Shown here piece after piece: positions 16,661 through 23,943 of a stretch of DNA of 30,378 bases (within the stretch, counting starts at the first letter, position 1; each line of letters starts with the position of its first letter). The translations under genes were made by a program, and so were the position numbers. This DNA comes from an uncultured Lachnobacterium sp. (GTDB taxonomy: Bacteria > Bacillota > Clostridia > Lachnospirales > Lachnospiraceae). The notes under the pieces are model-generated. The model was not told the origin of the DNA. It searched no databases and was given only the letters and a program-made list of their open reading frames with translations. The stretch lies in NCBI GenBank assembly GCA_900549895.1, contig URQG01000003.1, positions 1 to 30,378 of the forward strand, in the 5' to 3' direction.

Positions 16661-16700
16661 GACAAAGGCGTCAGATAGAGAATATCTGACGCCTTTTTTC
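16661..16700 (+). terminator. Strong leader terminator before the OCD-family gene
   Basis: A 14-bp stem AAAGGCGTCAGATA (16664-16677) / TATCTGACGCCTTT (16683-16696) with loop GAGAA is followed by TTTCTCTTTT. The first 13 bases (16661-16673) match those of the terminator at 13116. It lies after both candidate promoters and 34 bp before the start codon, so it may attenuate this operon as well as end the upstream one. Confidence 0.85.
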
Positions 16701-16733
16701 TCTTTTGCAGATATGTAAAGGAGGATGACAACT

Positions 16734-17867
16734 ATGGATACGAAAATTGATTTTCTTTATCTTTCCGAGCCGGATATGATCAAGGCCGGTGTCAAGGACA
16801 TGAGCAAATGTGTCGACTGTATGGAGGACCTTCTGGTTACGTTAAACAAGGGCGATTACATGATGGGCGGTGAGAACCACAATTCGCACGGCTGTATGAT
16901 CATGTTTCCGGATGATCCGAAATTCCCGGGCATGCCGAAGAACGGTCCTGACCGAAGATTTATGGCGATGCCGGCATATCTCGGCGGTAAGCACCAGCTC
17001 GCCGGCATGAAGTGGTATGGCTCGAACATTGAGAATAAGGAAAAAGGCCTTCCGCGTTCCATCCTTATGATGATGCTGAATGACAAGGACACCGGAGCGC
17101 CACTTGCATTGATGAGTGCAAACCTGCTCAGTTCTTACCGGACCGGCGGAATCCCGGGTGTCGGAGCCAAGTATCTGGCAAGAAAAGATTCCAAAGTCGT
17201 ATCGATCATTGGACCGGGTGTTATGGGAAAGACTTCTCTGGCGGCATTTATGGCGGTATGTCCAAACCTCGATACGCTCAAGGTAAAAGGCAGAGGTGCC
17301 AAATCCCTGGAAAACTTTGTTGCATGGGCCAAATCGGAATATCCACAGTTGAAAGACATTATTATCTGCAAGGACAATGAAGAAGCAATACGAGACAGCG
17401 ATATTATCAGTTTTACCACAACCGTGCTAAATGATGTGTCCACATTCCCGGAGATCAAGGAGGAATGGGTGAAAAAAGGCGCTTTGATCTCGATGCCGTC
17501 CGCTGCAAGATTTGACAGCAAAGAGTTTGTTGCCAAGCGCTGCAAGATGGTGGTCGACAATTACAGCCTGTATGAGGCATGGGAAGAGGAGTATCCATAT
17601 CCGACATACGATACCGTTTGTATCGTCGGTTCTCTTTTCACCGATCTGGTACACGAAGGTTTGGCAAAACGCGAAGATATTATCGACATCTCCGACATTA
17701 TTACAGGAAAGCATGTCGGTCGTGAAAGTGATGACGAGATTATTATCTTTTCCGTAGGCGGTATGCCGGTTGAAGATATTGCATGGGGACATGAGGTATA
17801 CAAGAATGCACTTGCAAACGGAATCGGCGTAACACTTCCGCTGTGGGACAAACCCGACATGGCATAA
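16734..17867 (+). CDS. Ornithine cyclodeaminase/mu-crystallin family enzyme
   Basis: A 377-residue member of the family that includes ornithine cyclodeaminase, ketimine (pyrroline-2-carboxylate) reductase, alanine dehydrogenase of archaeal type and SbnB-like synthases. Visible features: Lys93 in GMKWYGS, Arg136 in SSYRTGG, and the NAD(P) motif IIGPGVMG (158-165). It is longer than the usual ~330, with inserted segments around 45-75 and a longer C-terminus. I chose ATG 16734: AAGGAGG is at 16718-16724 and an ATG at 16725 overlaps it too closely. Given the neighbouring DAO-type dehydrogenase, I infer that it reduces or deaminates the imine made by that complex, or performs the preceding step. 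True ornithine cyclodeaminase activity is possible but unproven. Confidence 0.82.
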   Translation: MDTKIDFLYLSEPDMIKAGVKDMSKCVDCMEDLLVTLNKGDYMMGGENHNSHGCMIMFPDDPKFPGMPKNGPDRRFMAMPAYLGGKHQLAGMKWYGSNIENKEKGLPRSILMMMLNDKDTGAPLALMSANLLSSYRTGGIPGVGAKYLARKDSKVVSIIGPGVMGKTSLAAFMAVCPNLDTLKVKGRGAKSLENFVAWAKSEYPQLKDIIICKDNEEAIRDSDIISFTTTVLNDVSTFPEIKEEWVKKGALISMPSAARFDSKEFVAKRCKMVVDNYSLYEAWEEEYPYPTYDTVCIVGSLFTDLVHEGLAKREDIIDISDIITGKHVGRESDDEIIIFSVGGMPVEDIAWGHEVYKNALANGIGVTLPLWDKPDMA

Positions 17868-17879
17868 GAGGCGATGTTT

Positions 17880-18659
17880 ATGAATCTACAGCAACCATAT
17901 GTACAGAAAAATGCGAAAGAATACGAAAGTATGCGGGGCAGTGGCAGTCATATTTTCGAATACTATGCGTTTGAGGAGGAACCGGCGGCACAGCCGATCA
18001 ATGCCGTGCCGGATGGTTGCGTAGATTTATTGTATGCGATCGGAGAAGATGACGTCCGATGCTTTCTCGGAGGAACGGTTTTAAAGATGAAATACTGGCC
18101 GTTTGAAAAGAACCGGATGTATTTTGGCATTCGTTTCAATCCGGGGCAGTGTATTCTCCCGAAGGACATTTCTATCGGGGATATCATCAACACTGATATC
18201 GAGATTCCGTCCGATGCATACGGCGCAGAGATTGATGAATCGCTTTCGCAGGCAAAAAGCATGAAGGAGCGAGCCGCGATCATTCACAAGGTACTAAAAG
18301 ATGCGGAGCGGGCACAGACGTCTTCTGACTCCAAAGAAGACATAGAGGCTTATATCAGAAACCGGATCTATGAGACAAAAGGGAATGTATCGATCAAAGA
18401 AATCTCGCAGGACACCGGATATTCAGAGTGTTATGTGCGAAGAAGCTTTCATGAGATGCATGGCATCAGCCCGAAGACATTTGAAAAAATCGTACGTTTT
18501 CAGAATACGTTAGAGGAGATGGCACTTCACAAAGATATGGCTTTTTACGATATGGCACAGGAAAGTGGGTACTATGATCAATCTCATATGGTAAAGGAAT
18601 TTAAGAATTTCACGGGGCTTACTCCGGAAAATTATCTGAAATATATGGAGAATGCATAA
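17880..18659 (+). CDS. AraC family transcriptional regulator
   Basis: A 259-residue regulator. The N-terminal part (about 20-115, including a PDGCVDLLY segment) resembles the sensor region found in many AraC proteins. The C-terminal ~100 residues hold the two helix-turn-helix motifs (VSIKEISQDTGYSECYVRRSF and, after PKTFEKIVRFQNTL, the DMAQESGYYDQSHMVKEFKNFTG signature). ATG 17880 is 8 nt after AGAGG; ATG 17874 is too close to it. It sits inside the catabolic operon, 12 bases after the OCD-family gene, as local regulators often do. The identical 22-bp motifs at 13061 and 16569 are its best candidate targets. The ligand is presumably the substrate or an intermediate of the pathway. Confidence 0.88.
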   Translation: MNLQQPYVQKNAKEYESMRGSGSHIFEYYAFEEEPAAQPINAVPDGCVDLLYAIGEDDVRCFLGGTVLKMKYWPFEKNRMYFGIRFNPGQCILPKDISIGDIINTDIEIPSDAYGAEIDESLSQAKSMKERAAIIHKVLKDAERAQTSSDSKEDIEAYIRNRIYETKGNVSIKEISQDTGYSECYVRRSFHEMHGISPKTFEKIVRFQNTLEEMALHKDMAFYDMAQESGYYDQSHMVKEFKNFTGLTPENYLKYMENA

Positions 18660-18675
18660 CAAAGGAGGAAACATT

Positions 18676-19026
18676 ATGGAGACAGGGTTATCCAAAATCG
18701 AAATCATTACAAGTTTTACCAAATTTGCGGAACTTCAAAAAGAACTCAGTCACCTCGGCGTAAGAGGTATGACCGTTATGCAGGTATTGGGCTGCGGAAT
18801 CCAGAAAGGTTCTGCAGAATATGCAGTCGAAGAAAACGAAGAGTTTGTGCTTCTTCCAAAACAGCAGATCAACCTTGTCGTCGAAACAGGTAAGGTTCGT
18901 GAAATTGTGGAAGCAGTCAAGCAGATCTTATATACCGGTCACATCGGAGACGGCAAGATTTTTGTATACTCACTTGATAATGTGATCAAGGTTCGTACCG
19001 GTGATGAAGGTTTAGACGCACTCTAG
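18676..19026 (+). CDS. PII-family (GlnB/GlnK-like) signalling protein with altered T-loop
   Basis: A 116-residue protein with the PII fold: KIEIITSFTKF at strand 1, GMTVMQVLGCG (31-41) before the T-loop, LLPKQQINLVVE after it, and the diagnostic C-terminal segment TGHIGDGKIFV (87-97) with VRTGDEGLDAL at the end. GlnB-type proteins bind ATP/ADP and 2-oxoglutarate and dock on transporters or enzymes through the T-loop. Here the T-loop has the same length as E. coli GlnB (17 residues between the GxG and LPK anchors) but a different sequence; the uridylylated Tyr51 position is Ala50, with a Tyr one place earlier. The gene lies between the AraC regulator and the APC permease, not beside amtB. I infer regulation of the permease or enzyme by energy or nitrogen state. 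AAAGGAGG precedes the ATG. Confidence 0.85.
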   Translation: METGLSKIEIITSFTKFAELQKELSHLGVRGMTVMQVLGCGIQKGSAEYAVEENEEFVLLPKQQINLVVETGKVREIVEAVKQILYTGHIGDGKIFVYSLDNVIKVRTGDEGLDAL

Positions 19027-19036
19027 GAGGCTGCTT

Positions 19037-20437
19037 ATGGAAGAGAAAAAATTAGGACTTGAAAGTGTTGTTTCGACTTCTGTCGGTCTGGTTATCGCAA
19101 CCAGCTGTCTTGTTTCTCTCGGACAGGGCGCCGGTGAAGTCGGAATCGTATTTATCGGAGCAATGGTGGTTGCGTGTCTTTTGAACCTGACGACCATCGG
19201 TTCTCTGTCAGAATTAAATGCACTCATGCCAAATATTACCGGTGGTCTTGCGCAGTATACACTCGCTTGCATGGGACCGCTCCCAACGATTGTTTCCATG
19301 GTCGGCGGATATCTGATCTGCAATATTCTATCGTCAGGTGTTGAGGCATCCATCTTTGCATATGCGATGTCGCAGGTGATCCCATTGCCGATTCCAAGTA
19401 TCGTGTACACAGTGGTCATGATGGCTGTTGTTATGATCGCCAATTTAAATGGCGTGGATATGTTTGCCAAGTTGCAGGATCTCGTTGCATTTCTTCTTGT
19501 AGGCTCCATGGTCGTTATGGGACTCATCGGTGTCTTCAAGCTCGGAACCGGACAAGTTGTTACGCAGCCCGCCAATATGGCAACCAGCCCGGCGCAGGTC
19601 ATCTCCATGACAGCGGTAGCATTCTGGCTTTTTATCGGTGCAGAATTTGCAATCCCGATCTCCGGTCAGGTAAAAAATGCCAAGAAAAACGTGCCGCTCG
19701 GTATGGCGCTCGGACTCATCATCATTCTGATCATGCAGGCGATCATGGTGCTCGGATTCTACCATTACACACCATGGAACGATCTTGCAAACTCGGCCGC
19801 ACCGCATATGCTCTACGGAGAACTTCTCCTTGGCAAAGCCGGTAAAATCTGGATGGCACTGGTTGCCGCACTTGCTGTCATCAGTACGCAGAACTCCGGT
19901 GTCAACGGATTGGCATATATCGGACAGGGCATGGCGAAGATGAACATGCTGCCGCAGATCTTTGCAAAAACCAACAAAAAAGGTGTTCCGTATTTCGGCG
20001 TCATCCTGATCTCGGTATCGATGTTTATCTTTGCTTATATCAGTGACGGCTCTTCGAATATGATCGAATTTCTGATCCTTGTCGGATCGGTATTCTGGAT
20101 GATCACATACATTTTCGCACACATGGATGTATTGATCCTGCGCAAGAAGCTTCCGCATGCACCGCGCAGCTTCAAGGTACCGTGCGGACCGCTTTTTCCA
20201 CTGATCGGAATTATCGGAACGACTTATATGATCCTTTACATATCAAACGATCCGCATGAGAGACTGATGATCTGGCTGGTTACGGGAATCACCGTCATTG
20301 TGCTTAGCATCTATGCTTTCTTCTGGACGAAGTACAAGATGAAGATGCCGGTACTTAAGGCGGTTCCGATCGAGAAGGTTATGGCGATGGATAATGAATT
20401 GTATTACAAAGTCCGCAGGATGCGTCATATCTGGTGA
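19037..20437 (+). CDS. APC superfamily amino acid permease
   Basis: A 466-residue membrane protein with about 12 hydrophobic segments and APC features: an N-terminal repeat unit beginning with TSVGLVIATSCLVSLGQGAGE, and AFWLFIGAEFAIPISGQVKNAKKNVPLGMALGL in the TM6 region with the conserved loop after it. Family members import amino acids or exchange them using proton or substrate gradients. TAGGAGG precedes the ATG, 10 bp after the PII-like gene, so it is in the same operon. By context it should import the substrate of the dehydrogenase system. The cytosolic tail after the last TM is short and basic (YYKVRRMRHIW). Confidence 0.9.
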   Translation: MEEKKLGLESVVSTSVGLVIATSCLVSLGQGAGEVGIVFIGAMVVACLLNLTTIGSLSELNALMPNITGGLAQYTLACMGPLPTIVSMVGGYLICNILSSGVEASIFAYAMSQVIPLPIPSIVYTVVMMAVVMIANLNGVDMFAKLQDLVAFLLVGSMVVMGLIGVFKLGTGQVVTQPANMATSPAQVISMTAVAFWLFIGAEFAIPISGQVKNAKKNVPLGMALGLIIILIMQAIMVLGFYHYTPWNDLANSAAPHMLYGELLLGKAGKIWMALVAALAVISTQNSGVNGLAYIGQGMAKMNMLPQIFAKTNKKGVPYFGVILISVSMFIFAYISDGSSNMIEFLILVGSVFWMITYIFAHMDVLILRKKLPHAPRSFKVPCGPLFPLIGIIGTTYMILYISNDPHERLMIWLVTGITVIVLSIYAFFWTKYKMKMPVLKAVPIEKVMAMDNELYYKVRRMRHIW

Positions 20438-20447
20438 AATTGTATAC

Positions 20448-20705
20448 CCTTTCTTTTTGTGTACGACAACGTTTGAACCATTCCGCAACGATGTCCGTCG
20501 GACAAAGATGCGCTCGCAATTTCTAGCCTGCCTAAATGGACGTCCTCAGGAAGTCGTTATGAGCCGCCACGGCCAAACTCGCTTCGTGTGCATTGGGAAG
20601 TCGCTACGCTGTGTGCTTCAAACAGGTGTCCTGCGGCGGCACGTTTCCTTCAAACGTCCATTAAGGCAGACACGAAATCACTCGGACGCAGTCTTTGTCT
20701 CGGCG
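20448..20705. repeat. Large palindromic repeat, copy 1 (about 258 bp)
   Basis: This segment is about 95% identical by hand count (about 14 differences) to 21722-21980, in the same orientation. Its two halves are imperfect inverted repeats of each other: the left arm (GTCCGTCGGACAAAGATGCG, ending in CTGCCTAAATGGACGT) matches the reverse complement of the right arm (ACGTCCATTAAGGCAGACAC, ending in GTCTTTGTCTCGGCGGAC). It follows the permease stop almost directly. Open frames inside the two copies are shadows of the palindrome, not convincing genes. It could be a mobile foldback element or a long structured RNA. Confidence 0.85.
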
Positions 20706-20802
20706 GACAGTACGTCAATACGGAATACTGAATGCGCGACAGGGATATATTTCGCTTTCATTGCCATATTTTGCGGAATATATAAAAGAATATTGTTAAA
20801 TC
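20706..20802. other. AT-rich spacer, no gene seen
   Basis: Between repeat copy 1 and the terminator of the MerR-like gene there is no coding sequence. It reads as degenerate sequence, possibly the decayed right flank of the repeat: copy 2 has extra inverted arms here and copy 1 does not. Confidence 0.3.
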
Positions 20803-20849
20803 AAAAAGCAGAGGTGAATATGCATGCGTTGCTATCACCTCTGCTTTTT
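20803..20849. terminator. Bidirectional intrinsic terminator
   Basis: A perfect 15-bp stem AAAAAGCAGAGGTGA (20803-20817) / TCACCTCTGCTTTTT (20835-20849) with A/T tracts on both sides ends the MerR-like gene on the minus strand and can stop + strand read-through. Confidence 0.92.
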
Positions 20850-20852
20850 CTG

Positions 20853-21575
20853 TTATGTATTCGGAACAACATCTGTCTTGTCTTTGGTCGGCTTTACAGG
20901 CTTGTCCTTCTTTGCAAAAAGCGAACGTTTCTTGCGGAGATTACCACGGATCGCGGCATCCAGTTTCTTGTAGCGTTCCTCCTGTGCTTCTTCCTGCTCG
21001 CGGAACAGATAGTTCATTTCTTTGAGTACTGTCTCGCGGACTTCCTGCCCGATGTTTAAACTCAGCTCCTCGTTGTTCTGAGCGATCGCGCGACCGACAA
21101 TATCGCTCATCAACTCGCGGAACTGTGCCATGCGCTCCTCTGCGGAGAGAGGATCGGCGGGCGGAACCTGTGAAGACGTAGCAGCTTGTATATTGGTCGT
21201 TGTCTGATCCTTCGCTACGGGACGGACGGTATTGCTCGTTTTTGGAAAAACATCCGTTGGTTGTGCCAACGGATTCGCCGTGCTTGCGACAGACTTTTCA
21301 GTCTCCGCTTTCGGCGGCATCGTCGCATTCATCCCATCCGGCTTGCCCATCGGTCCGTTATGCAAGATGAATCGGATCGCCTTTAACTGATATCCCTGCT
21401 CCTTCAATTGTTTTATCTTCTGAAACTCCTGTATGTTTTCTCGTGTATAGTATCGATGACCCATCTCGTTGCGCGGGATCGTCAGATCGAGTTCTTCTTC
21501 CCAGTAACGTAACACATGTGATTCCACGCCTGCCATTGCGGCGGCATCCGAAATCATGTAACGTACTTTTTCCAC
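20853..21575 (-). CDS. MerR-type helix-turn-helix protein with coiled-coil C-terminus
   Basis: A 240-residue protein. Residues 4-75 form a MerR-like winged helix (YMISDAAAMAGVESHVLRYWEEE, then GHRYYTRENIQEF). A low-complexity linker rich in Pro, Thr and Ala (about 80-140) leads to a charged helical segment (about 143-215, EERMAQFRELMSDIVGRAIAQ, then REQEEAQEERYKKLDAAI) and a Lys-rich tail. There is no ligand-binding domain, so it differs from classical MerR sensors and resembles small clostridial chromosome- or sporulation-type DNA-binding proteins. GTG 21575 has AAGGAGG 7 nt upstream. The gene is alone and flanked on both sides by the large palindromic repeats. Function is not known to me. 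Confidence 0.8.
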   Translation of the reverse strand: MEKVRYMISDAAAMAGVESHVLRYWEEELDLTIPRNEMGHRYYTRENIQEFQKIKQLKEQGYQLKAIRFILHNGPMGKPDGMNATMPPKAETEKSVASTANPLAQPTDVFPKTSNTVRPVAKDQTTTNIQAATSSQVPPADPLSAEERMAQFRELMSDIVGRAIAQNNEELSLNIGQEVRETVLKEMNYLFREQEEAQEERYKKLDAAIRGNLRKKRSLFAKKDKPVKPTKDKTDVVPNT

Positions 21576-21602
21576 GAATCGTCCTCCTTTATACTATTTT
21601 TC

Positions 21603-22149
21603 CATGACCTTCGAAAATTACATAATATTTTATATTAAATTCGCGACATATTTCTTTCTGCACATATACTTTTCCTTGCGGTTTTAGACAGAATTGCTGA
21701 ATTTGTCAGCGGTATTCGTTTCCCTTTATTTTTGTGTACGACAACGTTTGAACCATTCCGCGATGGTGTCCGCCGGACAAAGATGCGCTCGCGATTTCTA
21801 GCCTGCCTAAATGGACGTCCTCAGGAAGTCGCTATGAGCCGCCGCGTCCAAACTCGCTTCATGTGCATTGAAAAGTTGCTACGCTGTGTGCTTCAAACAG
21901 GTGTCCTGCGGCGGCACGTTTCCTTCGAACGTCCATTAAGGCAGACACGAAATCACTCGGACGCAGTCTTTGTCTCGGCGAACAACCGTCAGCGAAATTG
22001 TCCAAACTTTGGCGGACATAAATCATAGAAAAAGGGAAACGGATAGCGCGACAAATTCGTAATTCTGGATAACTAGCAAGAAAAAGTATATGGCGCAGAA
22101 GAAATGACGCGCGGATTTTGTGTTCAATATGTAATTTTCGAAGGTCATG
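21603..22149. repeat. 547-bp foldback element (giant imperfect palindrome)
   Basis: The outer 21 bases are a perfect inverted repeat (21603-21623, starting CATGACCTTCGAAAATTA; 22129-22149, ending TTTTCGAAGGTCATG). Inside them the two halves keep matching: left CATATACTTTTCCTTGC versus the reverse complement of the right, CATATACTTTTTCTTGC; then GAATTTGTC and CGTTTCCCTTT on both arms; then the ~258-bp repeat copy 2 at the centre, itself palindromic. The full transcript would fold into one very long hairpin. No transposase is present, so it may be a non-autonomous (MITE-like) element or a structured RNA locus. There is no gene in 21576-22333 apart from this element and the sua5 promoter. Confidence 0.8.
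21722..21980. repeat. Large palindromic repeat, copy 2 (about 259 bp)
   Basis: Direct-orientation copy of 20448-20705 at about 95% identity, forming the centre of the 547-bp foldback. Several differences between copies fall in the arms and can be tested for compensation. The apical part contains AGGAAGTCGCTATGAGCCGCC on the left and GCGGCGGCACGTTTCCTT on the right. Confidence 0.85.
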
Positions 22150-22235
22150 CCCTACATTTATTATAAGGGGACGAGCCCCCGGATTCAAACATTTTTCATC
22201 GTGTTTTTCTGACATTCCTCGCACTTCTTTAGCAT

Positions 22236-22265
22236 TTGACAATGACGCCTGATCTATCATATAAT
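22236..22265 (+). promoter_or_regulatory. Sigma-A promoter of sua5 operon
   Basis: TTGACA (22236-22241), 18 bp, TATAAT (22260-22265): both hexamers are perfect. The leader to the start codon is about 62 nt and contains a small CCCC-ACATAA-GGGG hairpin (22303-22316). Confidence 0.88.
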
Positions 22266-22333
22266 GAAGAGAAATATATTGTAATTTTATGATGCAAAGC
22301 AACCCCACATAAGGGGATGAAAAGTGTGAGAGA

Positions 22334-23386
22334 ATGGATACAATCATTGAAAAAGTTGATCCCAGGAATATAGACGCGGATGTGATGGAACAGGCGGGAA
22401 AACTGATCGCAGAAGGCGAGCTGGTGGCATTTCCGACCGAGACCGTTTATGGACTGGGAGGCGATGCGCTTGATCCCGACGCATCAAGAAAAATTTATGC
22501 AGCGAAGGGACGCCCATCCGATAATCCACTGATCGTGCATATCGCAGAATTTGACGATATGAAGCGCGTGGCAAGGGAAGTGCCGGAACAGGCAAAGAAA
22601 TTGGCGGATGCTTTCTGGCCGGGACCGCTGACGATGATCGTGTGGAAAAGCGATGCCGTGCCGGAGGCGACGACCGGCGGAATGCAGACCGTAGCGGTAC
22701 GTATGCCGAATCATCCGGTAGCGCTGGAACTGATCCGGCGGAGCGGGTGCCTGATCGCGGCACCGAGTGCAAACACATCCGGACGGCCGAGTCCGACGGA
22801 GGCGCAGCATGTCGCAGAAGATCTGTCAGGTAAGATTGCGATGATACTGGATGGGGGTCCGGTAGGAATCGGAATCGAATCGACGATCATCGATTTGACG
22901 GAAGAGAAACCGATGATCCTTCGGCCGGGGTATATTACACCGGAGATGTTGTCGGAAGTATTACAGGAAGAAGTCGTGATCGATCCGGGCATTATTGCAG
23001 CGGATGACACGAGAAAGCCAAAGGCGCCGGGAATGAAGTATAAGCATTACGCGCCGAAGGCAGAGATGATCATTGTGGATGGGGCACAGGATGCTGTCAT
23101 TGCTAAGATCAATGAGCTGACCGCCGCCAAGCGTGCGGAAGGAAAGAAAGTCGCGGTGATCGCAACGGAAGAGACAAAGGAACGCTACGATGCGCAGATC
23201 ATCCTGAGCATGGGCAGGCGTTCGGACGAGGATGCCATTGCGCAGCATCTGTACAAGATCCTGCGGGAATGTGACGAACTGGATGTGGGGGAAATCTATT
23301 CGGAATGCTTTCAGACGCCGCGTATCGGACAGGCAATCATGAACCGTCTGCTGAAAGCGGCCGGTCATACGGTGATCCACGTATAA
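22334..23386 (+). CDS. ywlC: L-threonylcarbamoyladenylate synthase (Sua5/YwlC)
   Basis: A 350-residue cytosolic enzyme that makes threonylcarbamoyl-AMP from threonine, bicarbonate and ATP, the first step of t6A37 tRNA modification. The YrdC/TsaC domain (about 12-200) shows FPTETVYGLGG (33-43), KGRPSDNPL (58-66) and SANTSG (144-149), which line the nucleotide site. After a linker, the C-terminal Sua5 domain spans about 235-350. Length fits Sua5 rather than the short TsaC. It follows a strong promoter; the ribosome binding site (GTGAGAGA) is modest. Its position upstream of a YwlE-like gene, upp and the ATP synthase genes parallels ywlC in Bacillus. Confidence 0.95.
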   Translation: MDTIIEKVDPRNIDADVMEQAGKLIAEGELVAFPTETVYGLGGDALDPDASRKIYAAKGRPSDNPLIVHIAEFDDMKRVAREVPEQAKKLADAFWPGPLTMIVWKSDAVPEATTGGMQTVAVRMPNHPVALELIRRSGCLIAAPSANTSGRPSPTEAQHVAEDLSGKIAMILDGGPVGIGIESTIIDLTEEKPMILRPGYITPEMLSEVLQEEVVIDPGIIAADDTRKPKAPGMKYKHYAPKAEMIIVDGAQDAVIAKINELTAAKRAEGKKVAVIATEETKERYDAQIILSMGRRSDEDAIAQHLYKILRECDELDVGEIYSECFQTPRIGQAIMNRLLKAAGHTVIHV

Positions 23387-23479
23387 AAGGAAATGCTTTT
23401 TGCAAGCATCAAATAAGAAGCTGTTTCGAGGGAATAAAATGAGCGGGTTCTTATATAGAAGGTAGAGAGAGGGCAGATT

Positions 23480-23941
23480 ATGGAATATAACAAAATAATT
23501 TTCGTGGCCCAGACAGGCACCTGCCGCGAGGCAATGGCTGCGGGAATCTTTGGGGACTTTGCGTTAAAGCATCCGCTAGAGATTTTATCCCGGGGGTTGG
23601 TCGTACAGTTTCCGGAGCCGATGAACCAAAAGGCAGAGGCGGTGCTGATCAGCAACGGAATCAATATGGAGGGCTTTGTATCGCAGCAGCTCACAGAAGA
23701 AGATCTGACGGAGGATGCGATGGTTGTAACCATGGAGGCTGTGCAGAGAGAACGCATTTTGGAACAATATGAGAATGCAATCCCTGAGAATATCCACGTA
23801 CTGACCGAGTATGTGGGCGATGAATTGGAAATACTTGATCCATACGGAGGTGCGCTGCCGGCATACGGATTATGTTATGAAACATTACGCAAATCAATTA
23901 AGAAACTTGTTAAAAAAATAAACGAGGACGAAGGAGAATAA
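23480..23941 (+). CDS. YwlE-like low-molecular-weight phosphatase homologue lacking the catalytic Cys
   Basis: A 153-residue protein with the LMW-PTP layout: N-terminal P-loop region [14 protein letters not shown] (6-19) and the late general-acid motif DPYGG (Asp120-Pro121) followed by a helix. In active enzymes the P-loop reads V-C-x-G-N-x-C-R-S, and the first Cys is the nucleophile. Here that position is Ala10, Asn is missing and Ser after Arg16 is Glu17; only the non-nucleophilic Cys15 and the Arg remain. Neighbours (sua5 before, upp after) match those of ywlE, the protein-arginine phosphatase of Bacillus, so this is probably its orthologue turned pseudo-enzyme, perhaps a binding protein. 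It is 2 bases from upp. The frame is intact, so it is not a pseudogene. Confidence 0.75.
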   Translation: MEYNKIIFVAQTGTCREAMAAGIFGDFALKHPLEILSRGLVVQFPEPMNQKAEAVLISNGINMEGFVSQQLTEEDLTEDAMVVTMEAVQRERILEQYENAIPENIHVLTEYVGDELEILDPYGGALPAYGLCYETLRKSIKKLVKKINEDEGE

Positions 23942-23943
23942 TT

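Noticed and set aside
20394..21059. 221-residue + strand frame across repeat copy 1, and a similar 98-residue frame at 21732-22028
   Set aside because: Both are translations of the palindromic repeat; they lack ribosome binding sites, run into terminator and antisense-gene sequence, and the similarity between them is explained by the DNA repeat.
22290..22333. Short upstream frames in the sua5 leader (MMQSNPT and an 18-codon frame from 22317)
   Set aside because: Too short to judge; no sign of a leader-peptide attenuator such as repeated codons followed by a terminator.
23393..23409. Hairpin ATGCTT-TTTGC-AAGCAT after sua5
   Set aside because: Stem is short and AT-rich with no T-run, so it is unlikely to be a terminator; sua5 and the YwlE-like gene are probably co-transcribed.
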